A stretch of DNA of 64,000 nucleotides from Actinacidiphila acididurans (GCF_016918855.1 NZ_JADKYB010000015.1:1-64000), one strand, 5' to 3'. Shown: positions 52,047 to 60,876, counted from the first letter of the stretch. Program-made: numbers and translations. Notes: generated from the sequence alone by a model not told the origin.

Positions 52047-52493
52047 TCACCTCGTGCCCACGACCAGCAGGGCGAAGGCCGCGACGATGACGGCGACACG
52101 GACGTAGTGGAAGCGGTCCCAGCGGGCCATCTGCTGCTTCCAGTCCGGGGGCAGGCTCTCGCGGGTCCAGCGGGCGACGCGGGAGTTGATCGGGACGAGC
52201 AGGGCGACGGACATCACGACGCTCAGCACGAGCAGGCCGGTGGCCGTGACGATCTGGCCGGCACCCGAGTCGCCCCAGGCCAGGGCCGCGCAGATGACAC
52301 TGAGCACGAGCGAGCCGATGTACCAGAAGGGCATCGCCCGGCCCAGGACCCGTGCCCCGTCGCCGCGGGCGGCCAGGCCCCCGTCGTTCGGCAGCCGGTC
52401 CAGGATCGGGTTGACGAAGACCGCCACGGCGAACTCGACGCCCACCATGACGCCGACGACCACGACCGTGACGTCTTCCAGTGTGTTCCGCAT
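52047..52493 (-). CDS. DUF1772 membrane protein
   Basis: 148 residues with four hydrophobic helices and the anthrone-oxygenase-like pattern (EFAVAVFVNPILDRLP, VPINSRVARW, RWDRFHYVRVA). A good GGGAGGGGAC site precedes the ATG. It is divergent from a TetR gene, with palindromic operators in between, so it is probably repressed by it. The function is not established. Confidence 0.85.
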   Translation of the reverse strand: MRNTLEDVTVVVVGVMVGVEFAVAVFVNPILDRLPNDGGLAARGDGARVLGRAMPFWYIGSLVLSVICAALAWGDSGAGQIVTATGLLVLSVVMSVALLVPINSRVARWTRESLPPDWKQQMARWDRFHYVRVAVIVAAFALLVVGTR

Positions 52494-52528
52494 GTCCCCT
52501 CCCGAGGGTTCAGTCGGCGCACGCTTTT

Positions 52529-52541
52529 CTAGCGCCGCTAG
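52529..52541. promoter_or_regulatory. TetR operator A
   Basis: CTAGCGCCGCTAG is a perfect 13 bp palindrome in the DUF1772/TetR divergent region. It matches operator B at 10 or more positions. Confidence 0.65.
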
Positions 52542-52580
52542 GTCATGATGTCGATGCTAGAACGTGCGGCGCTCGTATGT

Positions 52581-52593
52581 CTAGCGGTGCTAG
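52581..52593. promoter_or_regulatory. TetR operator B and -10
   Basis: CTAGCGGTGCTAG is 52 bp from operator A. The TAGAGT at 52591-52596 overlaps it and lies 7 nt before the TetR ATG, so that mRNA is probably leaderless. A half-site TGCTAG lies at 52555-52560. Confidence 0.65.
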
Positions 52594-52603
52594 AGTTCGG
52601 GTC

Positions 52604-53257
52604 ATGTCGGTACAGGAACGCAAAGAACGCGAGCGGGCCCGGCGCCACCGGCTGATCGTCGCGACGGCCCGGGAACTCGCCGAGTCCCAGGGCTGGGACG
52701 CCGTGACCACGCGCCGCCTGGCCGAGCGCATCGAGTACAGCCAGCCGGTGCTCTACAGCCACTTCCGCGGCAAGCGGGAGATCGTCGGGGCGGTGGCACT
52801 GGAGGGATTCGCCGAGTTGGCGGCGGCGATGCGGGCGGCGGTGGGGGGCGGTACGGGCGCCGGTCCCGGCGATGGGCCCGGCCCTGGTCCGGGTGACGAT
52901 TCGGGTGCCGGTCAGGGTGCCGGTCCCGGTGGGCGGGACCGGGCGCGCGTGGCCGCGCTCGCGCAGGCGTACATCGACTTCGCCGGGCGCAACCCCGCGC
53001 TCTACGACGCGATGTTCCTGCTCGACTCGGGCCTCGCCTTCGCCGACGAGGCCACACCGCCGCCTCTGCGCGAGGGGTTCCAGGCCCTGCTGGACACCCT
53101 CACCGGCGTCTCGGGCGACGCCGAACCGGGCCTGTTCACCGAGGTGTTCTGGTCCTGCCTGCACGGCCTGGTCACCCTCACCCGGGCCGGCCGGCTGCCC
53201 CCGGGCGACGCCTCCCGCCGCCTCGACCTCCTGGTGGACCGGTTCACGCGGGCCTGA
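52604..53257 (+). CDS. TetR/AcrR-family regulator
   Basis: 217 residues. The HTH is TTRRLAERIEYSQPVLYSHF, followed by RGKREIV. A Gly/Pro-rich linker (residues 83-110) separates it from a C-terminal WHG-type ligand domain (YIDFAGRNPALYDAMFLLDS). The linker is unusual for the family and is coded by short GGTSCSGG-like repeats. It probably binds the two CTAGCG palindromes and controls itself and the DUF1772 gene. Confidence 0.87.
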   Translation: MSVQERKERERARRHRLIVATARELAESQGWDAVTTRRLAERIEYSQPVLYSHFRGKREIVGAVALEGFAELAAAMRAAVGGGTGAGPGDGPGPGPGDDSGAGQGAGPGGRDRARVAALAQAYIDFAGRNPALYDAMFLLDSGLAFADEATPPPLREGFQALLDTLTGVSGDAEPGLFTEVFWSCLHGLVTLTRAGRLPPGDASRRLDLLVDRFTRA

Positions 53258-53304
53258 GGGTCAGGCGGTCCGAGCGTCACGCCGGAGATACGTACGCGCG
53301 CGCG

Positions 53305-53856
53305 TCAGCCTGCCGCGGCCGGGGGCCGGTCGCGGGACTGGTCGTGGGACGGGTCGTGCGGCTGGAGGGCCGGGTCGGCCGGGGACGGCAGGTTGCGGAA
53401 GAAGCGCAGCGACTCCTCCTCGCGGATCCGCAGGACCTGGTGGAGCAGTGCGTGGGCCGCGCGGGGGTCCGGCGGGGCGCCGGGGTCCTTGGCGGCGGTG
53501 TAGGCGGTATACGCGAGGGTGAGGTCGGCCTCGGTCCGGCGGAGCAGGACCCAGGAGGTGTCCCAGCGGTAGAACTCCTTCAGGGCGGTGGTGACCGCCA
53601 CGAGGCAGCCGACGCCGGAGACGATGACGGTCTTGCCGGCCATGTCCAGGACGCTGAGCAGCGGCAGCGACGAGGCGCCGAGGATCGCGGCGACGCCGCT
53701 GGCCCGGTAGAACCGGCGGTGCCACCGGGCGCGGCTGTCGTAGAAGTCCATCACCTGGCGGACGTACGTCTCGGCGGCCGTGGTGAAGTCGACGCCGGTG
53801 TCGTGCCAGCGCGGGGTGGAGAAGGTCCGGCGGCGGCGTGCGCCCCAGTCGTTCAT
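53305..53856 (-). CDS. SLATT/DUF4231-like two-helix membrane protein
   Basis: 183 residues. YVRQVMDFYDSRARWHRRFY precedes two transmembrane helices (GVAAILGASSLPLLSVL and VIVSGVGCLVAVTTALKEF), then WDTSWVLLRRTEADLTLAYT and a charged tail. This is the SLATT (DUF4231) arrangement, a predicted pore-type effector in several conflict systems. It lies 100 bp downstream of the patatin gene on the same strand. The ATG at 53856 removes a basic low-complexity extension. The family call is from motif pattern only. Confidence 0.65.
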   Translation of the reverse strand: MNDWGARRRRTFSTPRWHDTGVDFTTAAETYVRQVMDFYDSRARWHRRFYRASGVAAILGASSLPLLSVLDMAGKTVIVSGVGCLVAVTTALKEFYRWDTSWVLLRRTEADLTLAYTAYTAAKDPGAPPDPRAAHALLHQVLRIREEESLRFFRNLPSPADPALQPHDPSHDQSRDRPPAAAG

Positions 53857-53956
53857 ACGGCTCCTGGGTCTCCTGGCGGATGTCCTGGCAGGTGCGGGCG
53901 GGCGCCGGGCCCGGCGGGGGCCGGGCCGGCCACCGCGGCGCGGCCGTCGTACGGCG

Positions 53957-55099
53957 TCACCGCGGCGGCGGGTCACCCCGATCGCCGCGCAGCCGCCGCA
54001 AGGCGGAGAGCATCGCCGACTCGGCTCCGGTGAGGGCGACCCGGCGGGTCAGCACGCGCTCGATCTCCCCGAAGCGCGCGGCGGCATCACGGTAGCCCAG
54101 TGCCCGCAGCGCGCCGACCCGTTCGGGGGAAAAGGACATCAGACCGGTCAGCGGCCCGAGCGGGCCGGGCGGGATGATCGGCAGGCTCGGCCGGATGTCG
54201 ATCCGGACCAGGCCGGTCGCGGCGCCCGGCGCCACCCGGGCGTCGGGGTGCAGGTGCAGGACGACGAGGACGTCGCAGTGCTCCTCCTCGGCGAAAGCGC
54301 GCACCGGTGTGCGGTCGCCGCGGCCCAGCCCGCCGTCCAGGTACACGCACCCGTCGATCACCCGGGTCGGGAAGACGAATGGCAGCGCGGCGCTGGCCAG
54401 CACGGCCTCGCGGATCTGCGGCGCCGGCAGGTCGTTGAGCCGGATGATGGTGGCCCGGGCGCCGCCCAGCCATCGCGCGATCTCCACCCCGTACCGCAGC
54501 CGCTCGGGCACCGCCTCGCGGTCCATCAGCGGGTAGGCCGCGACCCACAGCGGCCTGCCGGTACGGATGCGCTCGGGGTCGACCGCCTGGTCGACCAGCT
54601 CTTCGAGCAGGGAGAGCCGGCGTTTGAGCGCCAGCAGACGCGGGCCCAGGCGGGCCAGTTGGCGCGCGGTGCTCTCCACGGCGACGCCCGCGGCGTCCAG
54701 CGGCAGCCCGCGGTCCTCGGAGGGCGCGACCCCCATCCGGGTGGAGAAGCGCTCCCAGAATCCGGCCAGCCGCCGCACTCCCTGGAAGAAGGAGTCCTCG
54801 CTGGCCAGCACGGCGCCGTTGAGCGCGCCGATGCTCGTGCCGGCGATCGCGGACACCTGCGCGCCCATCTCCGCCATGTAGTCCAGGACGCCGAGTTCGT
54901 ACGCGCCCTTGGCCCCGCCCCCGGCCAGCACCAGCCCGATCCGCAGGGGCACCCGCGGGGCGGGCGGCGAGGCCGGGGACGCGGCCGGGGACTCGATGGC
55001 CCTGGGCTCACCGGCCGTGCCCTGCTCCGGTACGCCGACGCGCCCGGCCACCTCCAGCGCCTTCTGCCCGAGCCGGGTGAAGTCCGCCGCCCCGGTCAT
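53957..55099 (-). CDS. Patatin-like phospholipase
   Basis: 380 residues. The glycine-rich oxyanion loop GGGAKGAYELG is at 60-70, the nucleophile Ser89 is in GTSIG, and the catalytic Asp is in VYLDGG. The first 50 residues are a low-complexity linker. It should hydrolyse membrane lipids and, in defence or conflict contexts, this would damage the host membrane. Its ATG overlaps the upstream stop (TGATG), so synthesis depends on the coiled-coil gene. Confidence 0.85.
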   Translation of the reverse strand: MTGAADFTRLGQKALEVAGRVGVPEQGTAGEPRAIESPAASPASPPAPRVPLRIGLVLAGGGAKGAYELGVLDYMAEMGAQVSAIAGTSIGALNGAVLASEDSFFQGVRRLAGFWERFSTRMGVAPSEDRGLPLDAAGVAVESTARQLARLGPRLLALKRRLSLLEELVDQAVDPERIRTGRPLWVAAYPLMDREAVPERLRYGVEIARWLGGARATIIRLNDLPAPQIREAVLASAALPFVFPTRVIDGCVYLDGGLGRGDRTPVRAFAEEEHCDVLVVLHLHPDARVAPGAATGLVRIDIRPSLPIIPPGPLGPLTGLMSFSPERVGALRALGYRDAAARFGEIERVLTRRVALTGAESAMLSALRRLRGDRGDPPPR

Positions 55100-56100
55100 C
55101 AGGCGCTCTCCCGGGCCCGCAGCCGGGCGCGGCGCGCGGCGGCCTCCGCGAACTGCTCGGCGACGATCTGCCGGAGCAGTTCCTCGGCGCTCAGGCTGGC
55201 GGCGACGTATCGGGCGCCGCTGCCGACCGCGCCGCGCAGCGCGGCCTTCGCGGCTGCCTCCGGGTCGACGCCCTCCACCCCGGTCGCCAGCGCCACCGTA
55301 CTCAGCGCGGAGCTCAACGGCCCGCGCTCGCCGGTCAGTTCCTTGTGGACGCCTTCGCCCAGCAGTTCGGCCAGCATGATCCGGTGCTCGTCGCCGGGCA
55401 GTTGGCGCGCGGCGTCGGCGAGCAGGCCCGCGACGGACCTGACGCCGTCGTACCAGGGCGCGGGCGGGTCCTGGAGCATCCGCTCGACGAGGTCGTGCTC
55501 GACGTAGCCGCTGTGGCCCGAGGCGGCGAACTCGCCGGCCGGGCCGGCGGCCACTTCCCGGGCGAGCAGCACGGCCCGGGGCAGCCGGCCCAGGCCCGGG
55601 TCGGGGCGCGGGTGGCGCCAGCGGCGCACCGCGTCGTCGACGGCCAGCCGGGCCTCCACCTTGCGCAGCCGTTCGTCGTGTTCGGCCAGTCCGCGCCCGG
55701 TCTGCTCCGCCAACTCCGCGAGGATCAGGGCGAGATCGCGGATGCCCTGCTCGGCGGACCGCAGCCGGGTGTCGAGCCGGTTCACCTCGGCGCGGATCCG
55801 GCCCACCTCGTCGGTGACCTCGGCGACGACGAGGTCGGTGACCGCGAGCCGCTCGGTCAGGCCGGTCAGCCAGACCAGGGTGCCGCGCTGGGCGCCGACC
55901 AGGCCGCCGGCGACGGCGAGGTCGCGGCGGCGGGCGCGCCCGGTGACCTGTGCGAGCAGCCGCGCGAAGAAGCCCTCGCGCGCCGTGGTCCGTACCAGGT
56001 CGTCGGCGGTGTGCAGGTCGTTGAGGACTTCGAGCAGCAGCCGGTCGTCCACCAGCGGTACGCCGCGGGCCACTTCGGACAGGTTCAGCGGTCCGGTCAT
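55099..56100 (-). CDS. Coiled-coil protein of the Hsp70-patatin operon
   Basis: 333 residues. A conserved-looking N-terminal block (VPLVDDRLLLEVLNDLHTAD, then AQRGTLVWLTGLTERLAVTD) is followed by a long coiled coil at about 105-165 (EVNRLDTRLRSAEQGIRDLA and on) and a helical C-terminus. I cannot assign a function with confidence; the N-terminal block faintly recalls RdcB/YjcZ-like proteins. It has ATGA coupling with the upstream gene and TGATG coupling with the patatin gene. Confidence 0.7.
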   Translation of the reverse strand: MTGPLNLSEVARGVPLVDDRLLLEVLNDLHTADDLVRTTAREGFFARLLAQVTGRARRRDLAVAGGLVGAQRGTLVWLTGLTERLAVTDLVVAEVTDEVGRIRAEVNRLDTRLRSAEQGIRDLALILAELAEQTGRGLAEHDERLRKVEARLAVDDAVRRWRHPRPDPGLGRLPRAVLLAREVAAGPAGEFAASGHSGYVEHDLVERMLQDPPAPWYDGVRSVAGLLADAARQLPGDEHRIMLAELLGEGVHKELTGERGPLSSALSTVALATGVEGVDPEAAAKAALRGAVGSGARYVAASLSAEELLRQIVAEQFAEAAARRARLRARESA

Positions 56101-57017
56101 GAAGCCGCCGCCGGTGCTGCTGGTACTGCCGGTGCTGTTGGCGCCAGGAACACGATCGGCTGGGTGAGGGCCTGCGGCCGGTCGCCGGCCACCACGTACG
56201 CGTGGGCGACCACGAACTCCGGACGTCCGGTGTCGGCCAGTTCGCGGTTCCACGGCTGGTACTGGTCCGCGCGTAACGCGGCGGGGTCGACACCGGTGTC
56301 CAGGTGGGCGGTGAACGGAAGGGCGGCGACGCCGTCGCGCAGTTCCCCGGCCCTGCGGAACACCGCGTCGAACTGGGCGCGGAACTGCACCGCGCCGGTC
56401 GCCAGGCCGTGGTCCCGCAGTTCGGCGACGATGTCCTCCTGCGATACGGCCACCGGCTGGTCGAGCGGGTGGAACAGCATCATCACGAGTTCGCCCACGA
56501 CCATCGCCCGGCGCCGGGCCAGTTCCGCCTCCCCCTCGCCGTCCAGCCGCGGGCACAGCGGGCGTACCAGCATCCGAAGGTCCTGCTGCACGAGCCGGCC
56601 GTAGCTCTGGGCCAGGTCGAGATGGCGGCGGTGGAAGTCGGAGGTCGCGCGGCCCCCGTCGATCGCGTCGCGGACGCCTTGGTCGCGCAGCGCGTCCATG
56701 AGCGAGTCGACGTTCCGGGCGACCGCCTCCAGCCGCGCGGACAGGCCCCGCACGGCGGCGAGCACCTCGTCCAGCCGTCGGTCGGTCCGCGCGGCGGCGG
56801 ACTCGATCTGCCGCTGGACGTCCGCCGCGATCTCGGCGCGCAGCCTTTGCCGCACGGCCTCCAGGTCGCGCTGCGACACGCCTTTTCTCCCGGACGACGC
56901 AGGCGCGGCGTCCCGTCCGTCCGGCCCGTCCTGTCTGCGGAACCACCGGGAGTCCGGCGCCGTGAAGTCCCGCTGCGCTCCGTCGTCCTGATCGAAGCCG
57001 TCGCTTCCGTACCCCAT
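56097..57017 (-). CDS. Second coiled-coil protein of the operon
   Basis: 306 residues. A charged N-terminus, a long coiled coil (RDLEAVRQRLRAEIAADVQR and onward to about residue 125), a helical middle with a DLRMLVRPLCPRLDGE segment, and a final beta-rich part (FVVAHAYVVAGDRPQALTQP) ending in an Ala/Pro tail. It is of unknown family. It starts 2 nt after the Hsp70 stop and overlaps the next gene by ATGA. It may be a nucleotide-exchange or substrate-adaptor partner of the Hsp70. Confidence 0.72.
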   Translation of the reverse strand: MGYGSDGFDQDDGAQRDFTAPDSRWFRRQDGPDGRDAAPASSGRKGVSQRDLEAVRQRLRAEIAADVQRQIESAAARTDRRLDEVLAAVRGLSARLEAVARNVDSLMDALRDQGVRDAIDGGRATSDFHRRHLDLAQSYGRLVQQDLRMLVRPLCPRLDGEGEAELARRRAMVVGELVMMLFHPLDQPVAVSQEDIVAELRDHGLATGAVQFRAQFDAVFRRAGELRDGVAALPFTAHLDTGVDPAALRADQYQPWNRELADTGRPEFVVAHAYVVAGDRPQALTQPIVFLAPTAPAVPAAPAAAS

Positions 57018-57019
57018 GA

Positions 57020-58861
57020 TCAGCTTCCCGCCTTGCCGCCGGACGCCCCGCCGCGGCGCCCGTACATTTCGGTGAACTCGATCGTCGCCTTGCGGCGCAC
57101 GTCGCTGATGCGGTCCCGGGTCTCGACCGCGATCTCAGTGCCGCCGAACGCGTAATAGATGTCGAGCAGTCGCTCGTACGACGGCCGTCCGACCGAACCG
57201 GTCACGTCCGCGGTCACGGTCCCCACCCGCTCGCAGCCGTCCTCGGTGGTGTACTGCGGATCGTCGCTGAAGGTCGCGAACAGCCCGATCTCGAAGATGC
57301 GGCTGCTGCGGGGCGTCACCCTGAGACTGGTGTCGACCACTTCGTCGACCCGGACCGTCTCGCCGCGCTTGACCACGACCCTGAAGCGGTCGGCGCACAT
57401 CTCCTCGCCTTCCTCGGTGACGTGCCGCTTGCCCTTCGGGTCGATGCCGTCGCGGTAGGACATCGAGCACTCGTAGCCGTACGTGTACTTCGACCGGCGC
57501 CCCCAGATGACCGCCGGGTCGTACGCGAAGTGCACGGCCCCGCCGAGGACCGCGACCGCCGGGTCCTGCGGGATCAGTACCTTGACCTCGGCGCCGAACC
57601 GCTGGGCGATCCGGTCGCGCAGGTAGGTGGAGCGGGCGAACCCGCCGACGACGACGATCTGGTCGACGCCCTTGACCGGGCCGCCGTCGAGCACGAGCCG
57701 GCGCTGGCGTTCGATGGTGTCCAGGATCGGGCCGACCACCGACTCGTGGACCGCGACGACCTCCTCCGGGGTGACGACGAGGTGGTACGGATCGCCGAAG
57801 GCCTGCTCGGTCATGCGCTGCCGGGTGGCCGGCGCCAGCGCCTCCCAGAGCCGCCCGGGCACCTCGATGTCGCAGGGCGTGACGATGGTCGGCGTGCCGT
57901 CGGGCGCGGTCTCGGAGTGCAGGCCGACCTTCCACTCCTCCCAGCGGTCCTCCAGCCTGGCGATCTCCCGGGGGTGGGAGGCCGTCAGCGCCTTCAGTTC
58001 CTGGGCCCCGAAGCGGTCGGCGAGCACCGTGTCGACGAAGTGCTGGTTGATGTACGCCGACCCCAGCGGCCCGCCGTCGGCGATGCCGATCTCGGCCAGG
58101 CGGTCGCCGGTGACCCCCTCGGTGCGGATCTGGTAGCTGGTGATGTCGACGGTGCCGCCGCCGCAGTCGACCACCATGAAGCGGCTGCCGGCGGTGTCGA
58201 CGTCGAGCCGGCTCTCCGGCCGCTGCGGCCCGAGCAGGGTGCCGGAGGTGAGCGCGCAGTACACGGCCGCGGCCTCCGGCTCGCTCACCAGCAGGAGCCG
58301 TTCCTCGCCGGTCGGTATGCCGGCCGCCGCCGCGGCTTCGCGCATCGCGCGTTTCTCCGAGTCCCGCCAGATCGCGGGCACGGTGATGCACCAGCGAATG
58401 TCGTCGGCGGTGAAGCTGATGCCCCGGTAGCCGGTCGCCTCGATCTCCTTGAGCGCCGTCCGGTGGACGTTGCCGAGATAGGCGGCGATCAGTTTCCGCA
58501 CGACCTGCCGATCGGCTCCGGCGAGACTGCCGAGGTAACGCGGTACGTCCGACGGCGGGGCGTCGGCACGCAGTGCCATCTTGAACCTGGTGGCGTATCC
58601 GAAACCGCTCGGATTTCCCTGGTTGAGTTCGCTCTGCCAGCGCTCGCGCGCCTTGAACCCGAATTCCCGCGGCGTGCCGTGCCCGTCCACCAGGACCGCA
58701 GTCAGATCCTTCGGATAGGAACTGCTGCCGCCACCGCTGCCCTTGAAGTCCTGGTAGGCGATGTAGCGGTGATTGGTGATGTCCTGAAGGTTCGACACGG
58801 TCGCCCATGCGAACCCGGAGCCGTGCGTCCCGAAATCGATGGCCACAACGACCTTCGGCAC
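57020..58861 (-). CDS. HSPA12-like Hsp70-family ATPase
   Basis: 613 residues. The actin/Hsp70 ATPase motifs are present: phosphate 1 VVVAIDFGTHGSGFAWA, phosphate 2 FMVVDCGGGTVDITSYQI and adenosine QIVVVGGFARSTYLRDRI. A short beta-rich C-terminal domain replaces the DnaK peptide-binding lid. This is the pattern of vertebrate HSPA12 and its bacterial relatives. The GTG at 58861 starts the first ATPase strand; an open frame continues upstream without homology. It is the first gene of the operon and is predicted to be its sensor or assembly ATPase. Confidence 0.85.
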   Translation of the reverse strand: MPKVVVAIDFGTHGSGFAWATVSNLQDITNHRYIAYQDFKGSGGGSSSYPKDLTAVLVDGHGTPREFGFKARERWQSELNQGNPSGFGYATRFKMALRADAPPSDVPRYLGSLAGADRQVVRKLIAAYLGNVHRTALKEIEATGYRGISFTADDIRWCITVPAIWRDSEKRAMREAAAAAGIPTGEERLLLVSEPEAAAVYCALTSGTLLGPQRPESRLDVDTAGSRFMVVDCGGGTVDITSYQIRTEGVTGDRLAEIGIADGGPLGSAYINQHFVDTVLADRFGAQELKALTASHPREIARLEDRWEEWKVGLHSETAPDGTPTIVTPCDIEVPGRLWEALAPATRQRMTEQAFGDPYHLVVTPEEVVAVHESVVGPILDTIERQRRLVLDGGPVKGVDQIVVVGGFARSTYLRDRIAQRFGAEVKVLIPQDPAVAVLGGAVHFAYDPAVIWGRRSKYTYGYECSMSYRDGIDPKGKRHVTEEGEEMCADRFRVVVKRGETVRVDEVVDTSLRVTPRSSRIFEIGLFATFSDDPQYTTEDGCERVGTVTADVTGSVGRPSYERLLDIYYAFGGTEIAVETRDRISDVRRKATIEFTEMYGRRGGASGGKAGS

Positions 58862-59164
58862 AAAAGTGCCCTGGCGTCCTGGGTCGCCCACTCTGGTCTC
58901 CCCCACTTCCGCACATGCCCGGCGCGGGCCGACACAAGCCGTCCCCCCGGCCCGTCCGGGCGTACTGTGCCGTGATCCGGCGCGTACTTCATTCCCGGGC
59001 GGCGGCCGGAAAAACGCGCGGCGAAGCAATCCGGATCAAAAAGCGGAAGCGAATACGAGTGACCTTACGGTACGCGCTGCATGTGTTGTGCCGGGGCGGG
59101 CATTGACGGGCGGGTGATGAAGAAGTGACCCGTTCTTCCGTGAAAGCGGCGCTCACGGAACTGC
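58862..59164. other. Spacer upstream of the Hsp70 operon
   Basis: A 303 bp gap. Apart from the hairpin at 59136-59160 I see only a possible minus-strand -10 (TAAGGT near 59075, after CAGCGCG) and no gene. Confidence 0.4.
59136..59160 (-). terminator. Hairpin after the TetR gene
   Basis: TTCCGTGA (59136-59143) pairs with TCACGGAA (59153-59160) around a 9 nt loop, just past the TetR stop at 59165. It separates this gene from the Hsp70 operon on the same strand. Confidence 0.65.
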
Positions 59165-59842
59165 TCAGGACGCGGCGGTACGGGCCAGGGTGCCCGCGGT
59201 GAGCGTGGCCAGCATCTGCCGCAGGGAGGCGGCGAAGTCCATCCGGAGCACGGCGAGGGAGGGGTCGGCCGCATAAGCGGCGAGCATGGCCTGCGACGGG
59301 CGGGCGTGGGTCCACACCGCGCCGATCACCATGATCGCGGATGCGGCCAGCGAGCCGGCGGCGTCGCCCAGTTCGGGCAGGTGGACGCGGGTGAGGGCGG
59401 CCAGTTCGGCCACGTTGGCGACGGCGGCCCGCTTGTAGCGGGCGGCGACCTCGGGCGAGACATTGTGCTCCAGGACGCCGGCCTGCGCGCTGAGCAGGTC
59501 GCACAGGACCCGGCGGTCGGCGAGGGAGGCGGTGACGGCGGCGGCGAACTGCTCGGCGCGCTCGCCCACCGGGGCCTGCGCGTCCACGCCGGCCGCCAGT
59601 GGTCCGGCCAGGCCGGCGGTCCACTCCTGCCACGCCTGGTCCAGCAGTTCCAGCAGGATCGCCTCGCGCGACTCGAAGTAGCGCAGCACATTGGACTTGG
59701 CGAGCCCGACCCGGCGGCTCAGCTCGTTCAGGCTGACCTCGCCGACCGGCATCTCGTCGAGCATGGCGGCGGCGGTGTCGAGGATCACCCGGCGCCGGAT
59801 CTCGCGCTGCTCCTCACTGCGGGCCCGCTGGAAAGTGGTCAT
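59165..59842 (-). CDS. TetR/AcrR-family regulator
   Basis: 225 residues. The HTH reads VSLNELSRRVGLAKSNVLRY, followed by FESREAILLELL. The ligand domain is divergent, as usual. It is divergent from the SDR gene and probably represses it through the AGACC-N3-GGTCT sites. The start is 59842 or an ATG three codons upstream (59851). Confidence 0.87.
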   Translation of the reverse strand: MTTFQRARSEEQREIRRRVILDTAAAMLDEMPVGEVSLNELSRRVGLAKSNVLRYFESREAILLELLDQAWQEWTAGLAGPLAAGVDAQAPVGERAEQFAAAVTASLADRRVLCDLLSAQAGVLEHNVSPEVAARYKRAAVANVAELAALTRVHLPELGDAAGSLAASAIMVIGAVWTHARPSQAMLAAYAADPSLAVLRMDFAASLRQMLATLTAGTLARTAAS

Positions 59843-59856
59843 GCCCACCATGTTAC

Positions 59857-59891
59857 AGACCTACGGTCTTTTGACATCAGACCGGCGGTGT
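59857..59891. promoter_or_regulatory. Two TetR operators AGACC-N3-GGT(C/G)T
   Basis: AGACCTACGGTCT (59857-59869) is a perfect palindrome. AGACCGGCGGTGT (59879-59891) is a 4/5 copy, 22 bp away. Both overlap the promoter of the SDR gene. Confidence 0.7.
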
Positions 59892-59899
59892 CTTACGTT
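59871..59899 (+). promoter_or_regulatory. Promoter of the SDR gene
   Basis: A consensus -35 TTGACA (59871-59876), a 17 bp spacer and the -10 TACGTT (59894-59899). It lies about 140 bp before the gene start and is covered by the TetR operators. Confidence 0.7.
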
Positions 59900-60039
59900 G
59901 GGGACATCGCGACGGGCAGGCGGCCCGAAGTGCGCGAAGGCTGTCTGACCTGGCCTTACGCGCTGCCGTCACCGTGTACCCGTCCCTTTCCGCACAGGTT
60001 TCCGCACGGGACTCGCAGCCACAGGAATCGAGCATCCCC

Positions 60040-60876
60040 ATGTCCAAAGTCTGGTTCGTCACCGGAAGCTCCCGCGGTCTCGGCCGCGCCGTCGTCGTCG
60101 CCGCCCTGGAGGCGGGCGACCGGGTGGTCGCCACCGCCCGCAAGCCCGCACAGCTCGACGACCTCGTCGCCCGCTACGGCGACCGCGTCCACCCCGTCGC
60201 CCTCGACGTCACCGACTACGACCAGGTGCGAAGCGCCGTCCAGGAGGGCCTGACCGCCTTCGGCCGCTACGACGTGGTCGTCAACAACGCCGGCTACGCC
60301 GATCTGGCCTCCGTCGAGGACGCCACGGTCGAGGACTTCCGCGCCCAGATCGACACCAATTTCTACGGCGTCTTCCACGTCACCAAGGCCGTGCTGCCCA
60401 TCCTGCGCGAGCAGGGCTCCGGCCACATCTTCCAGGTCTCCTCCGTCGGCGGCCGGATCGGTTCGCCGGGCCTGGCCGCGTACCAGAGCGCGAAGTGGGC
60501 CGTGGGCGGCTTCTCCACCGTCCTCGCCCAGGAGGTCGCACCCCTGGGCATCAAGGTCACCGTGCTCGAGCCGGGCGGCATGCGCACCGACTGGGCCGGC
60601 TCCTCCATGACCATCCCGCCCGTCAGCGAGCCCTACCGGCCGACGGTCGGCTCCTTCGCCGACATGCTCCGCGGCCTGGACCGCGAGGCATCGGCGGCCC
60701 ACTCCGCCGACCCCGCCCGGATCGCCGGCACCGTCGTCGAGCTGGCCGGTCGCGACGACGCCCCGGTCCGTCTTCTCCTCGGCCGCGACGCGGTCCAGTA
60801 CGCAGGCGCCGGGGCGGCCGCCCTCGCCGAGTCCGACGAGAAGTGGCGCCCCGTCTCCGAATCCGTCTGGGACTGA
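60040..60876 (+). CDS. Short-chain dehydrogenase/reductase
   Basis: 278 residues of the classical SDR fold: cofactor motif TGSSRGLG, NNAG, Ser of the triad in QVSSVGG and YxxxK in YQSAKWAV. The substrate-binding end has EPGGMRTDWAGS. It probably reduces a ketone or oxidises an alcohol with NADP. The ATG at 60040 starts just before the first strand. It is controlled by the divergent TetR gene. Confidence 0.88.
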   Translation: MSKVWFVTGSSRGLGRAVVVAALEAGDRVVATARKPAQLDDLVARYGDRVHPVALDVTDYDQVRSAVQEGLTAFGRYDVVVNNAGYADLASVEDATVEDFRAQIDTNFYGVFHVTKAVLPILREQGSGHIFQVSSVGGRIGSPGLAAYQSAKWAVGGFSTVLAQEVAPLGIKVTVLEPGGMRTDWAGSSMTIPPVSEPYRPTVGSFADMLRGLDREASAAHSADPARIAGTVVELAGRDDAPVRLLLGRDAVQYAGAGAAALAESDEKWRPVSESVWD

